The notes under the pieces are model-generated. The model was not told the origin of the DNA. It ran no database searches and saw only the letters and a program-made list of their open reading frames with translations. This document shows, piece after piece, positions 1 through 9,782 of a DNA stretch of 46,727 bases. The stretch's first letter is position 1, and each line of letters starts with the position of its first letter. The position numbers were made by a program, and so were the translations under genes. The stretch comes from Lachnospiraceae bacterium. Lineage in GTDB: Bacteria; Bacillota; Clostridia; Lachnospirales; Lachnospiraceae. The stretch spans positions 1 through 46,727 of the forward strand of contig SVEB01000120.1 of assembly GCA_015057635.1 (NCBI GenBank), given 5' to 3'.

Positions 1-393
1 GGGCTTGGTGCAGATGATTACATTAAAAAACCATTTTCACCGGAAGAATTAAGGGTAAGAATCGGGTCACATTTACGACGGGAGCAAAGAGGAAAAAAGA
101 CTTTCATAGCAAAAGGAAAATTCCGTTTTGATATGAAAGGCATGAAACTATACTTTGAATCCATCCCAGTTAGCCTTACAAAAGGTGAATATCAAATCTG
201 TGAATATCTGGCGCGTCATTCCGGGCAGGTTTTTTCAAAAGAACAGATATTTGAAGAGGTATTTGGTTTTGAAAAAGATAGCAATGAAGGTACGATTGCT
301 ACACATATTAAGAATATTCGAAGCAAGTTATCCGAGTTTACATCGGAACCAATCAAAACAGTATGGGGAATAGGATACAAATGGGAAGCATGA
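1..393 (+). CDS. OmpR/PhoB-family response regulator, C-terminal part (cut by window edge)
   Basis: The reading frame is open from base 1 and runs to TGA at 391-393. It opens with GADDYIKKPFSPEELRVRI, the end of a receiver domain with the conserved Lys-Pro after beta-5. A winged-helix DNA-binding domain follows (about residues 45-130), with the usual recognition-helix and wing pattern ending IKTVWGIGYKWEA. The phospho-acceptor Asp lies outside the window. The stop overlaps the start of the next gene as ATGA, so regulator and kinase are translationally coupled and form one two-component system. Target genes cannot be read from the sequence; the membrane protein at 1574 is the nearest candidate. 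Confidence 0.95.
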   Translation, partial: GLGADDYIKKPFSPEELRVRIGSHLRREQRGKKTFIAKGKFRFDMKGMKLYFESIPVSLTKGEYQICEYLARHSGQVFSKEQIFEEVFGFEKDSNEGTIATHIKNIRSKLSEFTSEPIKTVWGIGYKWEA

Positions 394-1469
394 AAAAAAA
401 GAAAACATCTTTTATGAAAATGATTATTAAAAGTTATATAATGCTTGGGATAAGCATGTTTTTGTTTTCTGGGATTTTATTGCTTTCGTTAGCGGAAATG
501 GAGCATAGAGGACTATTTCAGGTGGATATATTTCCAACGATCGAGCTAGCCATACTTGTATTTTATATTGCATTTCTCTTGTTTTTGATTTTCATGATTT
601 CCTATTTCACAGCAGGGAGAATCAGAAAAAAGGGGCAGATTCTTCTTGATGCAGTAGATAAAATCGGCAAACAGAAACTTGATTTTAAGGTAGAGCATAC
701 AGGCATCATGGAAATAGATCAGGTATTAAGTTCCATGAATGATATGAAAATTGCATTATCGGATTCCTTGGATGCGCAGTGGAAGTTAGAACAGAATAAG
801 CAAAGACAGTTGTCAGCGCTTGTACATGATTTGAAAGCTCCGATTACCATTATAAAAGGGAATATTTATCTTTTGAATTATGAAACGCTGTCGCAAGAAG
901 GAAAAAAATCACTGGAAGATATGAATAGCTGTGTATCAGATATGGAATACCATATGGCAAAATTACTAGAAACTAGTGGTCATGTTGTGCAACAATCTAT
1001 AGATTTGGAGATATGTGATCTTAAGAAATTAGTGGATGATGTTTTATCCTCGATGCAAATTCTTTTTCAGCAAAAAGAAATTTCTCTAAAGAAACAAATG
1101 GAATCTGTTTCGGTTTTTGTTTCAGGGAACCAGCATGAAATGAAGCGTGCCATTCAAAATGTGGTTTCCAATGCTGTGGATTTTACACCGGAAGGATCAA
1201 GTATTTATGTTGAACTAAAACAGGAGGATGCCATTGCTGAGTTATCAGTAACTGATTCTGGTAATGGGTTTTCAAAGCAAGCATTAAATTATGCAAAAGA
1301 ACAGTTTTACATGGAAGATTCCTCTAGAAGCCGAAAGAAGCATTACGGGCTTGGATTATCGATCACGGATCATATTATAAGAATGTACGATGGAAACGTG
1401 TTGATAATGAATGACTGTATAACCGGAGGCGGTAAAGTTATCATGCAATTGCCAGTAGTAAAAGAATAG
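390..1469 (+). CDS. Membrane sensor histidine kinase
   Basis: The partner kinase of the preceding response regulator. I chose ATG at 390 because it overlaps the regulator stop as ATGA; the in-frame ATG at 363 would run into the regulator. Two hydrophobic segments (about residues 12-36 and 50-72) flank a very short extracellular loop, so the sensor probably detects something in or at the membrane. A HAMP-like linker leads to the HisKA H-box LVHDLKAP with His146 as phospho-acceptor. The HATPase domain shows the N box (NVVSNAVDFTP, about residue 258), the G1 box (DSGNG, about 289) and the G2 box (GLGLS, about 320). All catalytic motifs look intact. The short sensor loop is reminiscent of kinases that answer to antimicrobial peptides; the signal is inference only. 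Confidence 0.93.
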   Translation: MKKKKTSFMKMIIKSYIMLGISMFLFSGILLLSLAEMEHRGLFQVDIFPTIELAILVFYIAFLLFLIFMISYFTAGRIRKKGQILLDAVDKIGKQKLDFKVEHTGIMEIDQVLSSMNDMKIALSDSLDAQWKLEQNKQRQLSALVHDLKAPITIIKGNIYLLNYETLSQEGKKSLEDMNSCVSDMEYHMAKLLETSGHVVQQSIDLEICDLKKLVDDVLSSMQILFQQKEISLKKQMESVSVFVSGNQHEMKRAIQNVVSNAVDFTPEGSSIYVELKQEDAIAELSVTDSGNGFSKQALNYAKEQFYMEDSSRSRKKHYGLGLSITDHIIRMYDGNVLIMNDCITGGGKVIMQLPVVKE

Positions 1470-1573
1470 AAACTGTAATGAAAATGTATTTCTTCAAGAA
1501 ATCTTTATAAATTCCATTTATGATATCCTTTGCAAAGAACCAAGTGAATGATGACTTTGAAAGGAGATTGTTT

Positions 1574-2284
1574 ATGGAAACGAAAAAAATGAAAAGGATG
1601 GCAATTGCAGGCTTAATAGGAGGCTTGCAGTTTGCAATTGGAGATTTGCTTGTATATTTATCACCGAATTATCATAATGGAAGTGCAATATATACGGATT
1701 GGGCTAATATGAATATGTGGCGGCTTGCCTTATCATTCTACCTCGGATGTTTAGGAACTGGCTTATTATTAATTGGCTTTTATAGTTTGTACAGTATCAC
1801 GAAACAGACATGCTCGGATAGATTTCGACATTTTTTAGCGGTGCCTGCTTATGGGGCTGTTTTAACCTCGATTGGACATTTCTTCATTGCCTGTGTTGTG
1901 CCTATGACGTATAAAGGAGCAATTTCGGCTGGAGCATCTGATGAAATGGCTAAGGTGATAGCTTCTTCATGGGAATTATATATTAACCCGCTAAAAGTAT
2001 TTATCATGTTAGCTGTAATTTTAGTTCAGTCGATTATGATGATTGGACTTATTCTAAAAGGAAAAATAAATTGTCCTAAATGGATGGTTTTATTGAATCC
2101 GGTTGCATTCATCATTATTTCTATTCCAATATCAATTTTACTAAATGGTACAGGACTTGAGGGCATTACGGAAGCTTTTGAAAGCTTAGGAGAGGGCTGT
2201 ATGTACTTAGCTGTGTATTATCATTGGAGTCGTTTAGAAATAACACATAATAGAAAGTTAGATTACTGTCATTCAATAAAGTAA
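1574..2284 (+). CDS. Multi-pass membrane protein, DUF6796-like
   Basis: A 236-residue protein with about six or seven hydrophobic helices and no catalytic motif. I recognise it tentatively as the DUF6796-type family of uncharacterised Firmicutes membrane proteins. The start at 1574 is preferred over the in-frame ATG at 1520 because AAAGGAGA lies 6-8 bases upstream, and the 18 extra residues from 1520 are polar and unlike the family start. It lies about 100 bp after the kinase and ends at a strong terminator, so it may belong to the two-component operon or be its target. The function is unknown. Confidence 0.8.
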   Translation: METKKMKRMAIAGLIGGLQFAIGDLLVYLSPNYHNGSAIYTDWANMNMWRLALSFYLGCLGTGLLLIGFYSLYSITKQTCSDRFRHFLAVPAYGAVLTSIGHFFIACVVPMTYKGAISAGASDEMAKVIASSWELYINPLKVFIMLAVILVQSIMMIGLILKGKINCPKWMVLLNPVAFIIISIPISILLNGTGLEGITEAFESLGEGCMYLAVYYHWSRLEITHNRKLDYCHSIK

Positions 2285-2302
2285 TTGCAGACTTTGCAGG
2301 AG

Positions 2303-2346
2303 ATGTCAGAAGCTCTTAGGTTTGAAGAGCTTCTGACATTTTTTTT
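2303..2346 (+). terminator. Rho-independent terminator after the two-component/membrane protein genes
   Basis: A perfect 15-bp stem (2303-2317 with 2325-2339), a 7-base loop and an eight-base T run. Confidence 0.93.
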
Positions 2347-2684
2347 GTTATCTTCTAGTTCTTCAAATGCGAGTGATGATTTACCATAAATTCTTTGTGA
2401 TTTTGAAAGCTATTAGGGAAAGATTTTTCGGATGGATTGCCACCTCAAAAATACATTTTTCAAAAATAGAAGGAAGGCTACGCAAAAACGAATGGAAAAT
2501 AGTTACAAGCAGGCGTGTAATAAAAAATAAGGAAATATGGCAAAAGAATATGGACGAAAAAGAAAAACAGAAATGAAATGACAGGATGAGCGGAAAAAGA
2601 GGGTAAAAAAGAAGGTAAAAAGAAGCGGCAAAGGAATGAAAGAAAGTAAAACAGTCATAAAAAATAGGAAAAGGAGAATGAGCT
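2347..2684 (+). other. Intergenic, purine-rich, no convincing gene
   Basis: A 69-codon frame (2367-2576) has no recognisable domain, very basic composition and no ribosome binding site, so I do not call it. The right half (2577-2680) is almost all A and G. A clear AAAGGAG at 2670-2676 serves the GTG start at 2685. Confidence 0.5.
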
Positions 2685-4887
2685 GTGAGGGCAGCGTTGA
2701 AAGGAAAAATAAGTTTCTGCAGACGTGCCAGGGGAATTACAGTGATTTTGATTGCGTGTGCAGCTTTGGCAGTGACAGGCGGAATTTTTATATGGGATAT
2801 GGTAAGGGCGGATGAAAAGAAGAATACAGGCAGGGATACTACCGGGAATACAGAAAATCAGGAAGAATTAGTGATCTATAGCTCCCATCCGATCGATTTT
2901 ATGCGGCCGCTGATCGAGGAGTTTGAGCCGAGGACCGGAATTCAGGTAAGCGTCGAAACCGGAGGATCGGGAGAGATGCTTGATCAGGTAGAGACAGAGC
3001 GTGCAGCTCCAAAAGCGGATATTTTATGGGGAGGATCATTATCAACGTTAAAGCCGCAAAGTTATCTGTTTGAAAATTATAAATCGGTAAATGAGGATAT
3101 GGTGCAAGAGAAGTTTCGAAATACAGAGGGGACATTAACACGTTTTTCCAATATTCCAAGCATCCTTTTAGTGAATGAGGATCTCATTGGGAATGTGAAG
3201 ATTACCGGATATGAGGATGTTTTGAATCCGAACCATAAGGGAAAAATTGTATTGGAACATGTCACGAAACGGCGGGGAAAATATTATGCGGTGGATGATC
3301 TTAGTTTAGTCATAGAGGATAATGCATTTGTGACGCTTTTAGTGCCTTCCGGATGTGGAAAAACGACAACGCTTCGTATGATTGCAGGTCTTGAGACACC
3401 GACAAGCGGAAAGATCACAATCGGAGGCGTGACCGTATTTGATTCCGAAATGGGAATCAATATCCCGGCGAATAAACGGCATGTAGGATTCTTGTTTCAT
3501 AATTATGCGCTGTGGCCGAATATGACCGTTTATCAGAATATTTCTTTTGGTCTTGCAAATCGCAAAGAGGAGATGCCGGTCGTTGATTTTGAGGCAAGAA
3601 AGATTGATGATCTCATTCGGGCAGTGAAGAAGCCGGAGGAATGGAAGAAGATATTGACGGAATGTGTGGATAAAGCAGGAAAGTTAGATCGGAATAAAGC
3701 GGCAATCCGTTTGATTGATGCCTTTGAAGTGAGCATGGATACTGCAAAAAGAATGTTAAAGTATGAGATAGATAAGATGAGGGATTAAAAAGAGGGGCTT
3801 AGGCAAATAGAAGGAGATCTAAAGACGGAGAAACAGGCGATTTATGCAAAACATCAGGCTGCAGGTGAGAATCTCAATGAGAGATGTGAGGTTGTAAAGA
3901 ATGGGGAGGTAGTAAGAAAAGTTAGGAAGCTATCGAATGAAGAAATCGATCTTGCGGTGCGAAAGGTCGCACGAATTGTAAAAATCGGGATGTTTATGGA
4001 TCGGTACCCAAGTGAACTATCCGGCGGGCAGCAGCAGAGAGTGGGAATTGCTCGTACATTAGCACCAGAGCCTTCGGTGCTGTTTATGGATGAGCCGGTA
4101 TTCAATCTGGATGCAAAACTCAGATTAGAGATGCGTTCTGAATTACAGCGTCTGCATATCGATACCGGAAGCACGTTTGTGTATGTCACTCATGATCAGA
4201 TGGAGGCCATGACGTTAGCGACTAAAATCTGCCTGATCGATAATGGGGGGGCTGCAGCAGTATGATCAGCCCCTTACCGTATATAACCGTCCGAATAACC
4301 TGTTTGTGGCGGACTTTGTCGGAAGCCCCGCTATCAATTTTATTGATGCAAGAGGAAGGCAAAACGAGGAGGGGGCATTTGAACTGACTATGCCTGATAA
4401 CCAGAAGGTTTTATGGATGCCGGAAAAAAAGAGCAGTTATGAGCATTTTCTGGCACAGATGGTTTCTGAGCAGGATGGAAGACGCAGGCGGGAAGCAGAA
4501 AAAAAGAAGGATAAGAAAGACGTTGAAAAGGCCAATAGAGACAGCGCGTTCCGATATCCGATCGCAAAGGTAGAGGATGACGGAACTAAAGAAGAAAAGA
4601 TGGATGATAAGGATTTTGTGTTAGGAGTACGCCCGGAATTTATTAAGATACGGGAAGAAGGAGCGATCGAAGGCGAGATATACAGCGCAATGCCAACCGG
4701 GATGGAGACCACGGTACGAATCCGAATCGGAAACTATTTATTTACAGCTGTTGTCTTTGGCGGAGTGCTATACCGAATCGGTCAGAAAGTGAAATTAGAT
4801 TTTGATGGAAATGGGATTGTGATCTTTCACCGCAGGAGTGGACGATTGATAGGACAAGGGAGATTGCGGGTTTTGCAAGGAAAATAG
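2685..4887 (+). pseudogene. Decayed ABC transporter: solute-binding protein N-terminus fused to sugar-type ATPase
   Basis: Residues 1 to about 193 from GTG 2685 are the front of an extracellular solute-binding protein: a membrane/signal segment, then EELVIYSSHPIDFMRPLIEE and DILWGG. At about 3240-3250 (HKGKI/VLEHVTK) the frame passes directly into a MalK/UgpC-type ATPase. The rest of the binding protein, any permeases and the ATPase start are gone, which is best explained by a deletion. Further lesions follow. The first Walker A Gly is Val (VPSGCGKT), the Q-loop Gln is His (FLFHNYALW), and the D-loop Ser is Phe (VFNLD). An in-frame TAA sits at 3786-3788, and a G7 run at 4245-4251 shifts the frame (removing one G restores DNGGLQQYD). 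The signature LSGGQQQR (about 4021), MDEP and the H-loop THDQ survive. The C-terminal region continues to 4887. Confidence 0.9.
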
Positions 4888-4927
4888 GAAGAAATGATAA
4901 CAAAAAAATACGAAATAATAATTTTGT

Positions 4928-4956
4928 TTGGAATTATTGTAGAAATATGCTAAAAT
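4928..4956 (+). promoter_or_regulatory. Putative sigma-A promoter of the phosphodiesterase gene
   Basis: TTGGAA, 17 bases, TAAAAT, about 80 bp before the ATG at 5038. Identified by pattern only. Confidence 0.5.
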
Positions 4957-5037
4957 ATAGTTTGAATAAAATACCAAAGAAAAATATAAAGAAAGGTACT
5001 CGTAATAGCAAGATAAAGTTGAGGGAAAAAGTTTGAT

Positions 5038-7338
5038 ATGAGTAATAAACAGTTATACAGCATCCTGTTCATGGCAGTGTGGGCCGTTGTATGGCGCTAT
5101 TTAAAAAAAGCGAGAAAGAGAAAGGAGCCCATCGCAGATACCTTTGTAAAAGTTTTAGGCTGGTCACTTGCAGCAATATCCAGTTATATCCTGATTCTTA
5201 TAACCAACCGATACGTAATCGGCTCCTTTTTCTATAGCGTCAATTTTATATGTATGGACTGGATTTTATTTTCTTTGCTGATGTTCTCAAAGGAATATAC
5301 ATCAAAGGATTACAAGAAGAAAAGTTCTGGAATTACAGTTGGCAAGTGCATTCTGGTGGCGGATTCCGTCTCTTTGCTTTGCAATGTAATATTTGAGCAT
5401 GCGCTTTCGTATAAGACAGTGTATGAAAAGGGTGAACTCTTTTTAATTTTAAAAGCAAAAACGCTGTATGAGGTTCATTTAGGCATCTGTTATGTAATGT
5501 GCATCCTGCTGTTTTGGAATCTGCTTCACAAGGCAGTGAAAAGTCCGGCCTTATACAAACGTAAGTACATAATATCTTTTTTGGATTTGTTTCTATTAGT
5601 GGCGATGAATGGAATATTCCTATTGTTTCAGCTGAAGGTGGATGTCTCAATCTTATTTTATTCCGTGGCAGGGGTCATCCTTTATAACAGTGTATTCACC
5701 TATCAGCCAAGGCATCTGCTGGTAGCAAGCATGAGCATGGCGATGAATGGAGTAAATCAGGCATTTTATATCTTTGATATGGAAGGGGAGTGCATGTGGC
5801 AGAATGAGGAGGCAGATCAGCTGTCCGGCAAGGGAAAGAATTTAGTAAGACTTTGTGAGGAGATGCAGATTCAGCTTGAAAGTCTGAGCGAAGACCAAAC
5901 AAGGAAAAGGATCGAATGGGAACAGAATGAAAAGACAAGATATCTGGAAGTACAGTATTATGCCATGAGGGATGATAATGAACGATATCTAGGATGCTTT
6001 TTTATTTTCCATGATATCACGTCTGATGTAGAGCATTCTTTAAGGCAGGAATATCTAGCGAATTTCGATCAGTTTACCGGTATCTATAATAAGTATCATT
6101 TCTATGAAGAGGTTCAGAACGTACTAAAAATGGATGAGCAGGGGCAGTATGTGCTTATGGTATCCGATGTTGGCCAGATGAAGTTCGTGAATGATACGTT
6201 CGGGACCAAGACAGGAGATGAGATCATCAAAGCCATTGCGGACAGCATAAGGCGTAATGTTCCGGAAGGAGCCGTATATGGACGTCTGGAGAGCGATAAG
6301 TTTGCAGTGCTGATGAAAAAACAGGATTTTGATGAGACACGGTTTATGGAAAGCAGTGATAAGATCCTGAAACAAAAGAATAAGTTACTGCCGGTAAAAC
6401 ATTATCTTGGCATCTATGAGATTAAGGACCGGACGCTTCCTGTGGATCTGATGTGTGACCGTGCGATCATGGCCGTAAATACCATAAAGGGAAGTTACCA
6501 TTGCACGATCGCTTATTATGATACCGAGTATCATAGCCGTATTAATTATGAAAGACAGATTATTGCGGATCTGCCACGGGCACTGGAAGAGGAGGAGTTT
6601 CAAATTTATCTCCAGCCGCAGATCAATCATGATACAAAGGAGATTGTAGGAGCAGAAGCACTGGTACGCTGGATTCATAAAAAGAAAGGAATGATTCCGC
6701 CATCCGACTTTATTCCGGTTTTTGAGAAGAACGGACTCATTGCAAAACTGGATGAGTATGTATGGGATAAAGCGTGTGCTATCCTAAAGGAATGGAAGCA
6801 AAAAGGAAGGGATAACTGGTCGATATCGGTGAATATCTCACCAAAGGATCTGTATTTTATGGATATCTATTCGGTGATAAAGGGCTTAGTAGAGAAACAT
6901 CAGATCTCACCATCCGTTCTTAAGCTGGAACTGACCGAGACTTCATTTGTGAATGATGTCAAACAGCTGATCAGTCTGATCGCGGATCTTAAAGAACTCG
7001 GATTTAAGGTAGAGATGGATGACTTCGGAAGCGGATATTCCGCCCTTAATATTCTAAAGGATATTCCGGTGGATATTTTAAAGATGGATATGCGGTTCTT
7101 TGAATATACGGATAATGAGGATCGAAGCGCAAAGATTCTGTCTGCGGTCGTGGAAATGGCAAAGCGTTTAAAGATTCCGGTTATTGCAGAAGGTGTGGAA
7201 GATTTAAGACAGGCGGATTATCTTAGCAGCATCGGCTGTTCGGTGATTCAGGGATATCTGTATGCTAGGCCAATGCCGCTTGAGGAATTTGAACAATTTA
7301 TTACGGAGTATCCGTATCGGGATATTTTAGCGTCATAA
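5038..7338 (+). CDS. Membrane GGDEF-EAL protein, probable c-di-GMP phosphodiesterase
   Basis: A 766-residue protein. The first ~230 residues hold about seven membrane helices, like the 7TM sensor fronts of some kinases. A PAS-like segment follows (about 235-330), then a GGDEF domain (about 340-490) and an EAL domain (about 505-760). The GGDEF active-site motif reads RLESDKF where RLGGDEF is expected, so cyclase activity should be lost. The EAL domain keeps GAEALVRW (about residue 538), NISP, the metal/catalytic Glu in LELTE, DDFGSGYS, the Lys in DILKMD and the Glu in VIAEGVED. It should therefore hydrolyse c-di-GMP, and the dead GGDEF domain may serve as a GTP-sensing regulatory domain, as in other such hybrids. 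It is flanked by pseudogenes but is itself intact and has its own promoter and terminator. Confidence 0.93.
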   Translation: MSNKQLYSILFMAVWAVVWRYLKKARKRKEPIADTFVKVLGWSLAAISSYILILITNRYVIGSFFYSVNFICMDWILFSLLMFSKEYTSKDYKKKSSGITVGKCILVADSVSLLCNVIFEHALSYKTVYEKGELFLILKAKTLYEVHLGICYVMCILLFWNLLHKAVKSPALYKRKYIISFLDLFLLVAMNGIFLLFQLKVDVSILFYSVAGVILYNSVFTYQPRHLLVASMSMAMNGVNQAFYIFDMEGECMWQNEEADQLSGKGKNLVRLCEEMQIQLESLSEDQTRKRIEWEQNEKTRYLEVQYYAMRDDNERYLGCFFIFHDITSDVEHSLRQEYLANFDQFTGIYNKYHFYEEVQNVLKMDEQGQYVLMVSDVGQMKFVNDTFGTKTGDEIIKAIADSIRRNVPEGAVYGRLESDKFAVLMKKQDFDETRFMESSDKILKQKNKLLPVKHYLGIYEIKDRTLPVDLMCDRAIMAVNTIKGSYHCTIAYYDTEYHSRINYERQIIADLPRALEEEEFQIYLQPQINHDTKEIVGAEALVRWIHKKKGMIPPSDFIPVFEKNGLIAKLDEYVWDKACAILKEWKQKGRDNWSISVNISPKDLYFMDIYSVIKGLVEKHQISPSVLKLELTETSFVNDVKQLISLIADLKELGFKVEMDDFGSGYSALNILKDIPVDILKMDMRFFEYTDNEDRSAKILSAVVEMAKRLKIPVIAEGVEDLRQADYLSSIGCSVIQGYLYARPMPLEEFEQFITEYPYRDILAS

Positions 7339-7346
7339 AGAAAAAT

Positions 7347-7410
7347 AAAAGGAATGTCGAACTAAGAGAGCATATATTTGCTTTGTTCGACATTCCTTTT
7401 ATTGTTTTTT
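7347..7410 (+). terminator. Rho-independent terminator of the phosphodiesterase gene
   Basis: A 16-bp perfect stem (7347-7362 with 7385-7400), a 22-base loop and a T-rich tail. Confidence 0.88.
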
Positions 7411-7423
7411 AACAAAGATTCGA

Positions 7424-7451
7424 TTTACAAGCAAAAATGCTGTGATAAAAT
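7424..7451 (+). promoter_or_regulatory. Putative promoter before the GlgX remnant
   Basis: TTTACA, 16 bases, TAAAAT. The predicted transcript start would fall almost on the ATG at 7460, which has no clear ribosome binding site. Confidence 0.4.
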
Positions 7452-7459
7452 AGAAAAAG

Positions 7460-9262
7460 ATGAATGGAAATAAAAGTAAAAAGAATGTATTCAATAAGGA
7501 GAAGTTCTTGTTGGACCCTTATGCAAAGGCAGTGACTGGACAGAGCATATGGGGAGAAAGTAAGGATCAGAACAATATCTATAAGGCAAGAGTGGTCAGA
7601 GATGATTTTGACTGGGGGGATTTTATTCAGCCGCTGATTCCGATGGAGGATCTGGTGATTTATGAACTGCATGTGCGCGGATTTACGATGTTGGATGGGA
7701 GCATCACGGTAAAGAAGGGAACCTATGCGGCACTTATGGAGAAACTTCCATATCTTTTAAAGCTTGGCATAAATGCAGTGGAGTTAATGCCAAGCTTTGA
7801 ATTTGATGAGATGATGGGAGCAAGGGATTACAATGGGAATACACTGATCGACTATTGGGGCTATAATACGGTCAGCTTCTTTTCACCGAATACCGGATAT
7901 TGCGCCGAGAAGGAAGAGAACCGGGAAGGAAGGGAATTAAAGAAGTTAATCCGTACCTTTAATGAGAATGGGATTGAGGTTATTTTAGATGTAGTATTTA
8001 ATCATACGGCAGAGGGAAATGAGTACGGGCCGTTCTTTTCCTTTAAAGGCATTGATAACAATATCTATTATATGCTGACACCGGACGGTCACTATTATAA
8101 TTACAGCGGCTGTGGCAATACCTTAAACTGCAATCATCCAATCGTGTAGCAGATGATTTTAGAATGCCTTAGATACTGGGTGACCTATTATCGGGTGGAT
8201 GGGTTCCGATTTGATTTAGCCTCTATTCTTGGGAGAAATGAAGACGGCTGCCCAATGAATAAGCCACCTTTGATTCAGAGTCTTGCTTTTGACCCGATTT
8301 TAGGAAAAGTAAAGCTGATCGCAGAGGCATGGGATGCAGGTGGATTATATCAAGTCGGAAGCTTCCCTTCCTGGAACCGGTTTAGCGAGTGGAACGGAAA
8401 ATACCGAGATGATCTTAGAAAATTCTTAAAAGGGGATTCTGGGATGGCGAAGGTGGCTGCAGCAAGGATTACCGGCTCAGAGGACTTATATGACCCGAAT
8501 ATCCGGGGAAGGAATGCTTCCGTTAATTTCTTTACCTGTCATGATGGATTCACGTTATATGATCTGTATTCTTATAACGTGAAACACAATGAGGCGAATG
8601 GCTGGAACAATACCGATGGGGAAAGCAACAATCATAGCTGGAACTGCGGGGCAGAGGGAGAGACGGATAATACAGATATTCTAAGGCTTAGAAAGAGACT
8701 GATGCGCAATGCATTTGCTGTGCTGATGGCAAGCAGAGGCACACCGATGTTTTTGGCAGGAGATGAATTCTGTAATACGCAGTTCGGCAATAACAATGCG
8801 TACTGTCAGGATAATATCGTATCCTGGCTTGACTGGAATAGACTTGATCAGAACGCGGATATCTTCGCTTTCTTTCAGTATATGATTGCATTTCGAAAGG
8901 CACATATCGTGCTTCGAAAGAATACGAAGCCATGCTCTCTTGGTTTTCCATTTGTTAGCTACCATGGAATAAATCCATGGAATACAGATTATCAGCGGGA
9001 AGATCATTATATAGGGATTTTATATGCCGGAAGAGATGAGAAGGATCAAAAGGATGATATCGTATATGTGGCTGTAAATACCTATTGGGAGGCACAAAGC
9101 GTGATTTTGCCGCAGATTCCGGAAAGCAGGCAATGGAAAAAGGCAGTGGATACCTTTAAAATGGATGGAAAGACAGAGTACAGCCCCGAGGAAAAAGATA
9201 GCGTTTTCAATAATCAGACACTACTGCAGCCAAGAAGTGTGCAGATACTGGTTGTAGAATAG
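7460..9262 (+). pseudogene. GlgX/isoamylase-type glycogen debranching enzyme (GH13), truncated with amber stop
   Basis: Two same-frame pieces (7460-8149 and 8150-9262) form the GH13 barrel and C-terminal domain of a GlgX/TreX-type debranching enzyme. The N-terminal CBM48 domain of ~100 residues is absent, and the frame begins just before LLDPYAKAVTGQ. A TAG at 8147-8149 sits inside the conserved NHPIVQQMILECLRYW stretch where CAG (Gln) is expected, so a single C-to-T change explains it. After the stop the catalytic set is still present: nucleophile Asp in DGFRFDLA, acid/base Glu in IAEAWDAGG, and His-Asp in TCHDGF. The barrel's NHT motif (VVFNHTAEGNE) lies before the stop. An enzyme of this kind would debranch glycogen or limit dextrins in the cytoplasm. 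The lost domain makes restoration by read-through unlikely, although the lesions look recent. Confidence 0.88.
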
Positions 9263-9301
9263 TAAGAAAAACCGATATTTATGCAAAAATAATAATTATA
9301 A

Positions 9302-9502
9302 AATGAGAATACATATGAAGTATCAAAAGATTATCAGTGGCATTTCGCTACCATCGGATCCGCACAGCAGACCAATGTTATGATCTCTTATGCATCTTCT
9401 GATGAAAGTGTAGCAACCGTATCAAAGGACGGCATGGTGAAAGCAGTGTTAACCGCTAAGTATGGCAACAGCACAGCAACAAAAGAGATCACCGTAAAAT
9501 AG
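9302..9502 (+). pseudogene. Remnant of a surface protein: single Big_2 (Ig-like) domain end
   Basis: An open frame of 66 codons with no start codon at its beginning ends at TAG 9502. It reads SYASSDESVATVSKDGMV and later ATKEITVK, the signature of bacterial Ig-like group 2 domains found in repeat-bearing surface proteins. No upstream portion of such a protein is present, so this is a leftover C-terminal scrap. A terminator follows immediately, probably the original one of the lost gene. Confidence 0.75.
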
Positions 9503-9511
9503 TGCAATATT

Positions 9512-9580
9512 AGAGGTCTAAAGAAAAGGTGGCGCCGCGCTCTCTTAGTGCGATGCCACCTTTTCTTTAGATCTCTTTTT
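9512..9580 (+). terminator. Strong rho-independent terminator
   Basis: A 22-bp stem with one G-U pair (9512-9533 with 9555-9576) and a T tail. It follows the Big_2 remnant. Confidence 0.92.
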
Positions 9581-9782
9581 ATAAAAATAGGTGTATGGAT
9601 TTTTGCATTTTTTGGTATCGTTATAAAAAAGGAAGAAAAAAAGCAGGCTATTCAATCAGCATAGAAAGAATAAAAGTGTACGATTATCATAAAGAAAATG
9701 GAAATGACATCCAAGTGACATAATAGAGAACCAAAATATAAGTGTAGCGATTGACTGGTTTTTGGGAAGGAAAGGGAAGATC

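Noticed and set aside
2367..2576. 69-codon plus-strand frame after the first terminator
   Set aside because: No ribosome site, very basic, no family; composition of purine-rich spacer.
8147..8149. Amber codon as programmed read-through or pyrrolysine
   Set aside because: No pyrrolysine genes are visible, TAG ends other genes here, and the same enzyme has also lost its N-terminal domain.
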